From Aldrovandia affinis (taxonomy: Eukaryota; Chordata; Actinopteri; Notacanthiformes; Halosauridae), in NCBI GenBank assembly GCA_029706075.1, contig JAINUG010000109.1, positions 1,392,501 to 1,456,500 on the forward strand: a DNA stretch of 64,000 bases. Direction: 5' to 3'. Both the position numbers and the translations under genes were made by a program. Of this stretch, positions 1-11,224 are shown one piece after another. A model generated the notes under the pieces. The model made no database searches. It worked only from the letters and a program-made list of their open reading frames with translations, and was not told the origin of the DNA. Within the stretch, counting starts at the first letter, position 1. Each line of letters starts with the position of its first letter.

Positions 1-420
1 TATAGTTTTTTTTTCTCTCACAATTTACCAGCCAATTCACCCCACTATTTATTTCGATTTGACCTCCATTCATGCTGTATATCCACCTTTGGGTCAAGCT
101 TATATCAATATGGTGTGTTTTGATCTAACCTTTTCCCCATTTTTTTCTCCAACCAGCTCCAATTCAACGAGCTATTTATGCCGATTTGCCCTCCCTCATG
201 CCCCACCTTGGGGCGGATAGCCAAAGGCTGGCAATGATCCACCTTCTCCCGGCCAGAGTCAGACTGACGCAGTAGGCTTTTGAACTGCAACTACAGTTAG
301 CAGCTTGCTGTAGCTTACTTACTGCCTACTGTAGTTGCGGTTCAAAAGCCTACTGCGTCAGTCTGATTCTGGCTGCGAGCCCCAAGCGGGGCGGCTTTTG
401 GCTGTTAGCACGCTACACTA
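1..420 (-). repeat. Decayed SINE tails with a fold-back
   Basis: T-rich starts followed by GC-rich SINE body, twice over (about 1-110 and 115-300), in the minus orientation. Arms at 252-296 and 329-373 are 45-bp near-perfect inverted copies of one another around a 32-bp loop. The arm sequence is related to the SINE at 47485-47529. Confidence 0.55.
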
Positions 421-433
421 CGGGGCCCCCGGA

Positions 434-555
434 GTCACTGTGTTTTAAAGAAAAATAAAGAAAATAACCACACACTGTTTTTCTGCTCCCAAAAAAGTGT
501 TTTAATGAACAACGTTTCAACATGATTATGTGTTTAAATGACCTTGCACATGACT
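434..555. repeat. Dispersed repeat shared with the 3-kb tandem unit
   Basis: The stretch around CTGCTCCCAAAAAAGTG and the ATGAACGTTTCAACATG-like text also occurs at about 35945-36060, 39015-39130 and 42115-42230, with a short inverted piece at 1096-1130. Family not recognised. Confidence 0.5.
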
Positions 556-629
556 CGTCTATCAATGCATTGACCAGGGCCCAATTGTGGACCTGCCCAG
601 ATTCTAGTCTATATATCGCCACCCTTTCA

Positions 630-1090
630 TTTACATTTACATTTTAAGCATTTAGCAGATGCTCTTATCCAGAGCGACTTACAAGATGTGCATTAATACA
701 TGGTAGGAACAGTCATAGTTTGCGCAATAAATCAGTGCAGTAATACAGCGATAGACATTGTTGTAGGCAGCTGCATACCATACCTGTAACGCTGGGAAGG
801 AAAAGGTTAGTAATTTTTTTTTTTTTGAATGAGGAGTAACCAGGGATACATATACAAAAAGTATTGAGCAAGTAGATAGTGGTGATGGCAATTGGCTAGA
901 TGTACAGAATTCGGTGGTAGTGGAGTTTGAAAAGGTGGGTTTTGAGTCTCTTGCGGAAGACCGCAAATGATTCTGCGGTCCTGACCGATTGCGGAAGGCT
1001 ATTCCACCACAGAGGGGTTAGGACAGAGAAGAGGCGAGACCGCGAGGAGGTCCAGGTCAGGTCCAGGGTGATCACAAACCTGTTGCGGTT
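630..1090 (-). mobile_element. L2-like LINE 3' end (truncated)
   Basis: Minus-strand reading shows the end of an L2-type reverse transcriptase (frame with KRLKTHLF-like text), then the 3' tail whose reverse reads as GCTCTTATCCAGAGCGAC and the (TTTACA) run at about 632-645. The same tail ends the plus-strand copy at 29500-30425. Sits in a PITRM1 intron. Confidence 0.7.
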
Positions 1091-1206
1091 GTAACATTCA
1101 TTAAAACTTTTTTGGGAGCAGAGAAGCAGTGTGCATATTACCTTTATTTTTTATGTGTTATCTTTGTATCCTGTACAGGAGTCAGTGTTTTTATCATCAT
1201 CCCAGC

Positions 1207-1376
1207 TTTGTGCAGGCCCCAGGTTTAAGGCCTTATTGAAATGTGTGTGGAATCCTCCAGTGTTGTGCAGGCCCCAGGTTTAAGGCCTTATTGAAATGTG
1301 TGTGGAATCCTAGTGTTGTGCAGGCCCCAGGTTTACGGCCCCTAGTGTTGTGCAGGCCCCAGGTCAACAAGATGTT
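1207..1376 (+). repeat. Minisatellite, about 53-bp unit
   Basis: Units begin near 1209, 1262, 1315 and 1346, each with GTGCAGGCCCCAGGT. The first two are full (AAGGCCTTATTGAAATGTG follows); the last two are shortened. The array ends about 20 bp before a PITRM1 splice acceptor. Confidence 0.85.
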
Positions 1377-1397
1377 TCTCATCTTTGTTTTGAACAG

Positions 1398-1454
1398 AGG
1401 ACGCTTGGCCCGTCGGCAGCTGCTGGATCCGATACAAGTCGAAAACTGGTTTCT
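1398..1454 (+). CDS. pitrm1: PITRM1 exon (first in window)
   Basis: 57 bp in phase 0, preceded by AG at 1396-1397 and followed by a consensus GTAAGT donor at 1455. It encodes 19 residues ending RKLVS. Joined to the next exon this reads RKLVS-EPHFKP, which fits the linker before the last M16 domain. The linker is poorly conserved, so the call rests mainly on splice sites, phase and the RKLV join. The acceptor sits only about 20 bp beyond a minisatellite. Confidence 0.7.
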
Positions 1455-4400
1455 GTAAGTGCTGTCATAATCTAATATGGAATATTGGACATGTGTGCAG
1501 CGCTCATTTTTATTAGTGCGGCGTTTGTCATTTCTCTCCACTGCCGTTCTCTACCACCCACCTCTAACATGTTTTCTATTACCAGCCTCGACTACTGCAA
1601 AATACAGTGTGTTCTTTATTGAAGAATCAATCTCTTTCTCTCTTTTTCTTTCTTTAAAGAATTTACCCCTGATTTTATCCCATTTTCTTCCAATTTAGTA
1701 GCCAATTACATCCTCTATTTTCATGTCAATCCCCCCTCGTATTATGAGTTTGCTGCCGTAGCCCTGTGACCAGCAGTGACAAAGGCGAAGTATCATCTCC
1801 TCTGAAACGGCACTCGCCAAGCTGTCGACCGTAACTGTGGTACTCCAGAGCCACTCCTATACGCAGCAAACTTCCTGTCGGCTTCCCTCCCCCCTCCCTG
1901 GGGCGGACAGCCAATCGCCGCTCCCTGGTGGCACTCCCGGCCATAGCCGATTCTGGCACGAACTGGAGTTGAACCCTGGTCGCAGTGGCCAGCGTCAAAC
2001 GTTGTTACACTACACCACCCGGGAGGCCCTTTCATTCTTTTGCGCAGCTCCCTTTCTTTCCCATAAGGGTGTGGAGTTTTTCCAAAATCTGAGGCAAACC
2101 AAAATTAATGGGAAGGCGGTTTCATTTTCTTTTTCATATTTTTTACGTGGAAGTGTAGCTCTGTCAAAGCCTCCTGAGGTTGACAGTGTGAGCACAGCCT
2201 GTCTTCTCTGGGCAGCCTGTGACGGCCGGTCTCTATGGCCAGGCCATGCTCACTGAGCCTGTACTTTGTCAGAATGTTTTTGTTTGCCGTTTTTCACTGT
2301 GGTTGTCTGCCACAGTATATTCTCTTTTCTGGGCCCGATAGCACTCTAATTTGCTTCGTGCTTTTGTGTGTGTTTTCCAATAGGTGTTTGTGTTGTGTGA
2401 TAGCTTGGTTGATTCTAATTGTTTTTGTTCCTGTCGTGAGGCTGCTGGGTGTTAGTAGATGTTAGTGCAGTCAGTATCAGGATCAGCTGGTTGAGGGGAC
2501 CTTTCTCTGGGCTCAGCTTTTGGCACCACTGTGTTGATAGGTCGCTGCTTTTTAGATGAATCCATAATTTTACTATCCTTTTTTGTATTTCAATTTATAG
2601 TGGATGCTGGCCTTCTGCCCTGCATGCGTTGTTCACCGTTTTCCTCTGTACATGGTGTATGCTTTTGCAGTTCTGTTCTGCTGGGTTTCTGTTTGGTGTT
2701 TTCCAAAATCTTGATCTGTACGCGGACCCCACACTTTGCTGCCATATAATACAATTGGTTGAATTCATGATTTTAATATTTTTCTAATTGATTTTATTTG
2801 AATTTGGTTTTTCTTTCAGTGCCAAGTTGAAGCTTCCTGTTGAGCTTATTTTTAGGCCTAAATGCATACAGCTTGTACAGTGTTCTAGGGTTTGGTGTCC
2901 TATTGTGAAATGGTATTTCCTACCCTGACATCTTTGTTGAAACATAATTTTGTTTTCTTCAAGTACGGTTTCACTCCCTCTCTCCTTACCTCTCTCCCTC
3001 CTGCCCTATCCTCCCTTCTTCCTCTCTCTCTCTCTCTCTCTCTCTCTGTCATTCTCTCTTTGTAGGAGCCACATTTTAAGCCCTGTCAGCTGAAGACATA
3101 TTTCCAGCTCCCATTTCCCGTTAACTTTGTCAGCGAGTGTGTCCGCACTGTCCCCTTTGCTGATCAAGACTATGCCAGGTACCCGCTCCTAAACAAGTCA
3201 CGCTATTGGTCACCTTGTGCCCCTAAACGAGTCATGCCATTGGCCACCTCACGCCCCTTAATGCAGACAGCCCCTTACTCACCCTCTCCTTCACAGTCTC
3301 TGCATACTCGGACGGATGATGACCGCAAAGTACCTGCACGGAGAGATAAGGGAGAAGGGTGGGGCCTACGGGGGCGGAGCCAGAATGGGGCGTAGCGGCC
3401 TATTCTCCTTCTACTCTTACAGGTACATGCAGGTGTTCTAATGCACCTCGGAAGGTGTCACAGACACTGAAACACTTGTCATGTTTCCTGTTTCATTAAA
3501 TGTGCCCATGCAGTTCCATCTCTCTTTACTGTGGGTTAGTCTGTTGGTATATGATGGTGTTCTAATGCAACTTCTGCAGCATTTCATTGTGTAGAGGTGA
3601 ATAAGGTCATTTCTTACTACCCCGGAGATAGAAATGTTACAACTGAAACCCTCTGAAACAGAACCCATGGGACATTTAAGGAAAACTGAGAGCCCTCATT
3701 TAAAGTCTTATTTTAACAATATAATAATACCTGTATGTTGCCATAATAGAGAATTCCTTAAGTGTTGTGTTTCTACTATGGACTTTTAATTCACAAGTTG
3801 GTGCTAACTTGAATGAATCTATTTCATTCAGAATTGAAAGTAGTGCAGTATGGTAAAAGAAAGACATGCTTCTATTCCACTAGCAACAAATGAGTCTGAA
3901 AAATGTGTTGTACTCTTAAGATCAGTAAATTGAATATGATCATGAAGAATTTAATTTCATATTTAGTTTTTAATTTGTATTATATATATATATAATGTTT
4001 TGACTTTGTTTTGTGAGGGGAATTGTTTGATTTGTAAAAATCATGAAGCACCAAAAGATGTATTGTCCTTAAGGTTTTGTTTAACTTATTTTGTTTCTTT
4101 TGACATTTAGAGATCCAAACTCTGTCCAGACACTGTCGGCCTTCAGGAATGGAGTGGAGTGGGCCAAAGCGGGGAACTTCTCCCAGCAGGACATTGACGA
4201 GGCCAAACTCAGCGTGTTCTCTGCTGTGGACTCGCCGGTAGCCCCCTCTGATAAAGGTGACTGTTCCGCTCTGATCAGAGCCCTCGCAGCACTGGTTTAG
4301 ATTGCGCACTCTGCTGTGTGACTGAGCTATCGATGAAGACACACTGGTGTAGATTACGCACTCTGCTGTGTGACTGAACTATCCATACAGATGCATTGGT

Positions 4401-7400
4401 TTAGATTACACACTCACTGTGCTGTGCTGTGGGGGTTGCAGGTATGAATCTGTTTCTGAACGGTGTCTCGGACGAGCAGAAGCAGAGGCACAGGGAGCAG
4501 CTGTTTGCCGTCACTGAGAAGAGCCTGAGAGATGTGGCCAGCAGGTATGAACGTTATGAGCTTGTGAGCAGTGACACTAGAGCAGGAGCAGGCACACCTG
4601 GGCCTGGACTGTGAGAGAGATTTCTGTCCAAGCTCCATTACGAAGAGTCTGAGCCTGAAGCACTGAGTACCTCCAGTGACCTGCGATCATGAAGCCTCAT
4701 CATTAATCCACTTATGTAGTTAGTCCGGATGGTGGCCAGTGGCACCTCCAGAACATTTTAAGTGGGAGGGCCAGATGGGGCCAGTGAAAATCATGGGGTG
4801 GCACACCAAAAAGGCTGCAGCATAGCTGAATTTCAGGGTATGCAGCTTATTAGTATAAAGGTAAGATTATAATATGATATTCGCATGAGATCAGTGAACA
4901 GATTATTAATTTGCCTATTAAATGCCAATTTGAAGGCATCATCTCCAGTAAATCAAGGCAATAGGTAGCCAAAACTAAAAGTATTCATTATAATCCGATA
5001 ACAGATACTGTTTCATGTATATATCCAGGGCCTCATATTTTATATTGTTCACAAGTTATCTTCAATTCTTTGAATCACAGCCTCAAAGAAAAAAATTATT
5101 TCACATTTCAAGATTCTAGGTCGTCAATAATTCTTCAAATGGCTATTCTTGAGTCATTTCAAGTCAAAAGGTGGGTGGATCTGTATCCTATATAATATAC
5201 ATTAAATTATGAATGCCAAAATGTTAATGGTCTGATGTAACTGAAAAATACCACAAATCTGATTTCGTACTCAATTTGTTTATTCCAAAAGTAGTTCAAG
5301 TTGACATAAATGCTGGAAAGTACAAGGTGCATATATCAGAAAAATAACCAACATGGAATTCTATTTCTATAGTTTTATCTCAAAATATACAAAATCTTGC
5401 TTAAACATGCCCTTCTCAAAATTCTGCTTAAATGTCTAAGCCACTCTATTTTTATTTTTATTTATTTTTTATTTATCCTTTATTTAACCAGGGAGTCGAC
5501 ATTGAGATTTGCATCTCTTTTTCAAGTGAGCCCTGGCCAAGAAGGCAGCAAATCCAATTTACAATACAATACAGCACATACAATAAAAACAGCACAACAC
5601 ATAAGATACAATGAGTCAGCAAATTAAAACAGTGCAAAAAAAGCATCAGAGAACTTAAAAGAACAGGCTTCCCAATCATTGGTCTATACAAAATTTTTAA
5701 AAACATGTGCATTCTGCTTCCCCAAACAATTCTCCAATCCGGGTTTTAAAACAACCAATTGATATAAAACGGTCAAGTTTCAGGTCCTTTTGCAGTATTT
5801 TCCAGGCTGATGGAGCAGCATAACTAAAAGCCCTTTTACCAAACTCTGTTCTTGTATTTGGAACAGTGTATGATATAACATTTTGTGATCTTAACCTATA
5901 ATTTCCTAGGTTTGGTAAGGTGAGTAATATGCTTAGATATGTTGGTAGCTGATCCAAGATCGCCTTATATACAAATATGTAAAAATGAATTTGTCTCCTT
6001 ACAGTTAACGATGGCCATCCTGCTAACTGATACAGGGTACAGTGATGTGTAAGGGATCTTGTGTTAGTAACAAACCTTAGAGCTCCATGGTACACTGTGT
6101 CTAGTGGATGCAGATAAGACTTTGAGACGTGCATATACAGGATATCGCCATAGTCCAGTAAAGGTAAAAAAGTAACTGCAACTAGGCTTTTCCTGGCCTG
6201 GAATGAAAAACATGCTTTATTTCTAAAAAAGAAGCCCAGCTTAAGTTTAAGCTTTTTAGTAAGCTGTTGGATGTGGGACTTAAAAGACAATGTTTCATCA
6301 AGATGAAACCCTAAATATTTGTATGATGGCACTACCTCTATTGGCTTCTTTTGCAATGTAACTATCTGAGGCAGTGTAAGACTTTCTTTCTTTGATCTGG
6401 AAAACACCATTAGTTTTGTTTTGTCTGCCTTTAGGACCAATTTAAGCTGAGAAAGGTTTTCCTGGACAACATTAAAAGCTGTTTGCAGCTTGCGGAAAGC
6501 ATCATCTAGAGTGGGAGCAGTGCTATAAATGATGGTATCATCTGCATATAGATGTGCCTTTGCACCATGAATACCTTTACACAGGTAATTTATATAAATA
6601 GTAAACAGTAATGGACCAAGAATGGATCCCTGGGGAACCCCATTACATACAAAAAGCATATCAGATGTCATACCATCAACCTGTACACATTGTGATCTAG
6701 CAGTAAGATAATCAGTAAACCAACCAATCTATAAGCCTCCCTCATATGGGTTCAAATACAAACTAACTTTAGTCTTCAAATGACTACTTGAACAATCTGA
6801 TCACTGAAACCTCTCTAATTCCATATGTATTCTATGATGGACATATTTTCCCTTGCATGTAAATAGTGAGCTGAACACTGTACTCCGGCACATATTGGTA
6901 CTCATTGGTAACAACTCAAGACTCAATACAGCTTTATTCTCCTGTTACTGTGCCTTTTTGCAAATACATCAGCAAAATCCTCCAGATTGATGGCTTTAGC
7001 CCTTCTTGACTCAATGCTTAAATGCTCATTGTACTTCTTAAGTCACTCTTTATTAGCTTAAGCATTGAAAAACTGCATTCATATGCTGCTGTGCTAACAG
7101 GTAAGGCAAGTGTAATAAGTGTAAGTTTGAACAACTCATGAAATACTTTCACACAGGGCTCAATAAACACAATGATCAACTAAATTTGTGGGTGTCTTTA
7201 AGCCACTTCTTTGTTTTAAAGTATTATTTTTAGCTGAGGGACCTCATACCCCAAGTCTTCAATATCACACTTGTATTTTGAGGCAAATGCAATTATGTGA
7301 TCTTTATCACAAAATGTGTCACTGGAATCTCAGTCTGTCTTCCTGCAAGCGGAGATGTGACATAATGTCCATCAAGTCTGCTTGCTTTGACTTGACGCTT

Positions 7401-9308
7401 GACTTGACGTCCAGTGGCAATGTTGCACTTTTGGGCACGAGTCAAATATTGTCCTAGATCTCCACAAAGTATGATTAATCTCTATAGCCATTAAAAGTGC
7501 CTGTGTGAGAATCAACAAGGGTAACTGCAGTTCCAAGGTTCAGTTTTGGTGACTGTAAAATGTCTTGACAGGTGTTTTGCATCTCCAAAAACTTTGGTAA
7601 AGAATAGAATAGAATAGAAGAATAGAATAGCCTTTATTAATCCCGGGGGGACATTTGGTTTGTCACAGCAGCAATGGTACAGGAGTGAAAGAACACACAA
7701 GACATACAGGACATCACAGCATACTGAATAATAAATATATTTAAAAACCAGAGTAAAAACCTAGCAGCTATACAGACATACAGAACATCATAGTATATCG
7801 AATACCAGATGCTAAATACAATAATTTAAAAAATTTAAAAATAGCAAAACAACCTAGCAGCGATCATACTGGAGGTAGTGCAAATCCACCAGATAGACAG
7901 CACATACCAGTGTACTGAAGTACTAAGAAAAACAAATATGAGATATGAAAAGGTTTCAAGGAGTCCAACAAACTTTGTCAATTTGGCCCAACAGACTGGC
8001 CACGGAGACCGGGGTTCATCCCGTCTCGCCAAGCTCTCTTTGGCTGTCCGCCCAGGGAGGGGGAGGGGAGCCCCATTGCTGCACCGGGGTTACGGTCCGG
8101 ACGGCGGGTGAGCTATTTCCTCAAGTCACTACGGTCGGATGCGAACTCACATTACTAGGGGGGCTGAAATAGCGGGTCTGATTGGTCAAATTGAAAATGG
8201 GATAAAATCAGAAACAAATAAAAAATTTAAAAAAACTTTTTCAATTTGGCCCAACAGACTAAGTGCATCCACAGCTCTCTCCCCATTGTGCTCCTGAGCT
8301 ATTTCCTCGGATGATGGCTGGTAGTCTGTCTCTCACAGTTCTACAGGCTACTAGATACCTGCATGTCCCAACGAGTTTCTGAGAGCCTTTGCAACACTCA
8401 AGGGGCCCCATCAAACATGTCTTTCTTTAGCAGCCATACCTGTTGGGGCAACAGTGATAGTGGACACAGCTGGCTCCTTCTGCTCATGTGTCTCTTTCTG
8501 CTCTCTGACCGGCTCCCTCTCACTTTCTTCTCTGTCATCCTCAGCGCTTTCACTATCATCTTGATCTTCTGTCACTTCTCCCCACAGTCTCATCATCTTG
8601 CCTCTCTTCCCGTTACCTTCTTCTTATGGAAGAAGGTTGCTATGTCGATAGCATTACATTTCCTCTTCATGCTAGGCTAACATACACCTGTGCAAATGAA
8701 TTGGTAAAAGCTTAAATATTTTCTGTCTGAATCAGTTTGACAAAAAAACAATGGCAATTGATGATTAATGTTGCATGCTGCCTGCCTGATCTAGCGAATG
8801 TCAGCATTAAACTTTGACTGACAAAAAATACTTTGCTATTCACAAAAAATAGCGTTCTCTTCTTTCAGCACAGCCATCTCGTAATGTAATTTTGCAACGC
8901 GTGCATGAAGTGGCTGGGGGAGGGAGGCTAGGGAATTGCTCGCTCTTGTAAAGTAGCCTTTAATGTCGTGGCCAGTGCCTCGATAGTTCTGCCTCGGTTT
9001 ATCAGATTTTTTTAAAGGGCTTGCAGTTTGGAGTGGCCGGTGTGGGGACCAGTCATTTTTACTCTGCCCCTTGGAGGCGCCACTGCTCCAGGCTTGCCTT
9101 ACCCCTGATATCATTTAGCACTGAGATCCGAGGAGAAAACATTAAAGATTTGTGCATCTCTCTCACAGTTTCTGCAAGAAGTGATATTTTACTTGTGTGT
9201 TTTTGTGTTGACAGGTATCTGGGCGTTGGCCAGAGAACTTGCGGAGTCGCCATTCTTGGTCCAGAAAATGAAAATCTCAAGAAGGACCCCTCTTGGGTGG
9301 TGAAATAA
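1398..9308 (+). CDS. pitrm1: PITRM1 3' end (presequence protease, mitochondrial), six coding exons
   Basis: Spliced C-terminal 212 residues of the M16C metallopeptidase that degrades cleaved mitochondrial targeting peptides in the matrix. Exons are 1398-1454, 3066-3178, 3297-3422, 4111-4256, 4442-4544 and 9215-9308 (stop TAA 9306-9308). All introns are GT-AG and the phases join without a frame break over 639 coding bases. Recognisable family stretches are [20 protein letters not shown] (exon 3), [20 protein letters not shown] (exon 4), the [11 protein letters not shown] block (exon 5) and [20 protein letters not shown] at the C terminus. This is the last M16 domain. The zinc-binding HxxEH motif lies upstream, outside the window, as do the transit peptide and start. 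The last intron (4.7 kb) is swollen by a LINE, a SINE and other repeats. The gene converges on PFKP, the arrangement I know from other vertebrates. Identity is firm; exon 1398-1454 is the least certain piece. Confidence 0.93.
1640..2028 (-). mobile_element. tRNA-derived SINE, near full length
   Basis: Reversed, it starts GGCCTCCCGGGTGGTGTAG (A-box-like), with a B-box-like GGTTCAACTCC about 45 bp on. A GC-rich body follows, then an A-rich tail. Closely related heads occur at 33153, 36236 and 39303. In a PITRM1 intron. Confidence 0.8.
2041..3065 (+). other. PITRM1 intron, remainder
   Basis: No gene or clear repeat was recognised apart from a (CT)n run at about 3020-3048. Short hydrophobic open frames here have no coding support. 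Confidence 0.6.
3066..3178 (+). CDS. pitrm1: PITRM1 exon (start of last M16 domain)
   Basis: 113 bp, phase 0 in and phase 2 out, acceptor AG at 3064-3065, donor GT at 3179. Encodes [20 protein letters not shown] and onward to DQDYA, the conserved entry into the C-terminal M16 domain. A CT-rich run (about 3020-3060) supplies a very strong polypyrimidine tract. Confidence 0.93.
3297..3422 (+). CDS. pitrm1: PITRM1 exon (GGAYGGGA block)
   Basis: 126 bp, phase 2 in and phase 2 out, AG at 3295-3296, GT at 3423. Encodes [20 protein letters not shown] followed by the hallmark [10 protein letters not shown] and YSYR. The residues GGAYGGGA are among the most conserved of the M16C family. Confidence 0.95.
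4111..4256 (+). CDS. pitrm1: PITRM1 exon
   Basis: 146 bp, phase 2 in and phase 1 out, AG at 4109-4110, GT at 4257. Encodes [11 protein letters not shown] through [20 protein letters not shown], a highly conserved C-terminal helix region. Confidence 0.95.
4442..4544 (+). CDS. pitrm1: PITRM1 exon
   Basis: 103 bp, phase 1 in and phase 2 out, AG at 4440-4441, GT at 4545. Encodes [20 protein letters not shown] then [14 protein letters not shown]. It precedes a 4.7-kb intron. Confidence 0.93.
4545..5450 (+). other. PITRM1 last intron, 5' part
   Basis: AT-rich intronic DNA. A stretch near 4735-4850 (AGTGGCACCTCCAGAACA) looks like a worn dispersed repeat. No gene seen. Confidence 0.5.
5455..6725 (-). 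mobile_element. 5'-truncated non-LTR retrotransposon (Jockey/CR1/L2-like RT)
   Basis: A minus-strand frame open from about 6725 to 5697 encodes the second half of a reverse transcriptase. From its start it shows [17 protein letters not shown], then [18 protein letters not shown], then the catalytic [12 protein letters not shown]. Thumb and C-terminal region follow, with [11 protein letters not shown] and [12 protein letters not shown]. The reading frame is about 340 residues long and still intact, which suggests a fairly young insertion. The 3' tail (about 5460-5500) is the common fish TTTATTTAACCAGGGAG end. Endonuclease and the first RT motifs are missing through 5' truncation. Inserted in PITRM1's last intron, antisense to the gene. 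Clade assignment within Jockey/CR1/L2 is uncertain. Confidence 0.85.
6726..7970 (+). other. PITRM1 last intron, middle part
   Basis: AT-rich, no gene. An (AATAG)n-type pentanucleotide run lies at about 7594-7630, followed by CCTTTATTAATCCC, typical of a LINE 3' end. Confidence 0.45.
7998..8233 (+). mobile_element. 5'-truncated SINE with target-site duplication
   Basis: GC-rich SINE body and A-rich tail flanked by near-perfect 27-bp direct repeats (7971-7997 and 8234-8260, containing CAATTTGGCCCAACAGACT). The long TSD indicates target-primed reverse transcription. Confidence 0.8.
8300..8680 (-). pseudogene. Possible hAT-type transposase N-terminus remnant
   Basis: Minus-strand frame starting [18 protein letters not shown] at about 8670, followed by an acidic Glu/Asp/Ser-rich stretch. 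The KRK-DI-FF-KK start is typical of hAT/ZMYM1-like transposases. Nothing else of the protein is visible. Confidence 0.35.
9215..9308 (+). CDS. pitrm1: PITRM1 terminal coding exon and stop
   Basis: 94 bp, AG at 9213-9214. Encodes [20 protein letters not shown] then [11 protein letters not shown] and TAA. The final 16 bp and the 3' flank recur at 42335 onward (see the duplication finding), but the rest of this exon does not. Confidence 0.95.
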
Positions 9309-9416
9309 CAAAAAATCTAAATGGCCTCCTGGCTGGACTATAATACCCAATATATCATAGTGGTATAGGCTACACCATTCTGTTTACTAAAATATAGCAC
9401 TTCAAATCAAGCATAT

Positions 9417-9532
9417 ATATTTGTTTTTCAATTTTTTCTTTATGCTTAAGTTTTTTCCCCATTTTTCTTCCAATTTAATAGCCAATTATACCCTCTTGCC
9501 GCCCTATAGTGGCGGAGCCAAAACTGGTGTGG
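9417..9532 (-). mobile_element. SINE tail fragment private to copy A
   Basis: T-rich start and SINE body fragment flanked by the 13-bp duplication AAATCAAGCATAT (9404-9416 and 9533-9545). Copy B has only one uninterrupted copy of this target near 42447-42459. Confidence 0.75.
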
Positions 9533-9834
9533 AAATCAAGCATATTTTAAGGCAGGGCTGGGAAAGGAGGGCCGTTTCTCTATTTGATGTCAACTTCTGC
9601 TCTGTTATTTAATTATCCCAGTTATTTACATGATATGCCATTTTAGCTAAATGCTTGATGAGCTCACAAGTGACAGTTTAAGACTGTCTTTTGGTGTCCC
9701 AATATGAATCGTTTTACTGTGTAGAATACAGCCAGTTAATTGAGCCAGCGTAGTCGGTGGAAACCAGAACCTGCATACACAACAGCCCAACAGGACTGAA
9801 ATTGCCCACCCCTGTTTTAAGCAGCCTATTAAAA

Positions 9835-9840
9835 AATAAA
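9835..9840 (+). promoter_or_regulatory. Possible PITRM1 polyadenylation signal
   Basis: AATAAA 527 nt after the stop codon. No other cleavage-site evidence is visible, and a second AATAAA occurs near 10072. Confidence 0.3.
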
Positions 9841-10194
9841 ATGACTGACTGGTTGATTTATAATGAATATAAATGATATTGACTGGCCCTGTACATCTGA
9901 GGAAAATCATGTTCATAATTTCATCATTTTAATAAGTAACCAAACTTCTGTTACATACGCACAACACAGCTCACGCTCTGGTACTATATTTGGTTTTCTA
10001 TTAACAAACCTCATCTCGCATTCATTACAAGTATGAAATAATGTTACTGAATGTTTGACCATCGGTATAACAATAAATGTTATTCATAGTCTCTATGATT
10101 GACTTTTTTGTATGCATCTGTACCTAATACAGTGTCTTTATTAAGAAGCATACCTTGATTGTTTGATGTAAACTTTGCAAGTGCAAGTAATGAA

Positions 10195-10303
10195 GTGATT
10201 GCTGAATGAGGTATCATGACACAAAAAATGGGTGGAGCTACATTTTTTTTTTTTTTACAATTTACATTTTTGGTGTCATGATACCTCATTTACCCAATTG
10301 CTA
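10195..10303. mobile_element. Short palindromic MITE-like element (copy A)
   Basis: Inverted ends ATGAGGTATCATGACAC and GTGTCATGATACCTCAT. A counterpart sits at about 43186-43353 in copy B, so it predates the duplication. Confidence 0.5.
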
Positions 10304-11224
10304 AAGTTAAAAGACCTAAACCAGCATCAGCATTCTCACAGATGAGATTAAGCACCCCTGGTCTAGAGAGTATCCAGCTCTGCATCAAGCCTGGACTTGA
10401 ATACCCTGCATCTACTACACAACCTGGCAGACTGCTCCATGCATTAACAACTCAAGGAATGTAAATATTAGGACACATGTTTGCCTCTATACAAGTTTCA
10501 AATGTACTTCTCTCCAGAGGCGATTCTAGGGTTTGACCTTTAGGGGGGCTCAGCCCCCATTGAGAATGTAAGATGTACAGATGCAAAGCACAAGCCTACA
10601 TTTTAAATTAATTTACTGTTTCATTCCCCTAAACAAAAACACCACAATGGTGGTTGCTCTCAAAATTGAAATACCACTATCTATCTGTGGTATTTTTTAA
10701 AATAGATATTAAGTAAAAATGTTTTTTAGAAAAAAATGATTAAACATTTACAAGGGGGCTGAGATGAAAGACAGGGTCTAACATCACCACTGCTTAACTC
10801 AATATGCAAATCTTTACATTGAAAAGGTTAAAAAATAGAAAATTATTTTAAAGAATTACTTAATTGACCATAAATGCTACTATATGAATATAATGCAGTA
10901 TTATATTAGCAATAATTTGTGTTCTGTAAGTGAAATCGGACTGATGCTACTCAAGCTGTTGGACACAAAGCCAATTAATCAATTATTGAAAGGATTTACC
11001 TTAATCTAATGTAGGATTTCTCAACGGGGGCGGTATGGTCCCCCAGTGAGCGTAAAAACTAAGATACTCAGAATGAAACAGTTTTACGCCATTTTGTTGG
11101 ATGACCGAGCAGCAAGACTGGGAGCAGCTTCTGGTTAGTCAATCTAACAGTCTGGAAATCTGATTAAAAAAACATTAAATTGGTTTAGGTTTTCATTATT
11201 ACTATGTGTAATGTTGGGTTTCCT

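Larger units (their letters stand above)
9085..11030 (+). repeat. Segmental duplication copy A
   Basis: Colinear with 42290-47940. Matching blocks are 9088-9123, 9291-9416, 9543-9740, about 10150-10345, 10360-10450, 10465-10500 and 10780-11010. Matching text begins inside PITRM1's last codons (TGGGTGGTGAAATAAC). By eye identity is about 85% in alignable blocks. Copy A contains PITRM1's last exon but lacks the two intervals holding the PFKP terminal exons. Confidence 0.85.

Noticed and set aside
2235-2749. Small hydrophobic proteins
   Set aside because: Open frames in T-rich intron DNA of PITRM1 with no homology or splice logic.
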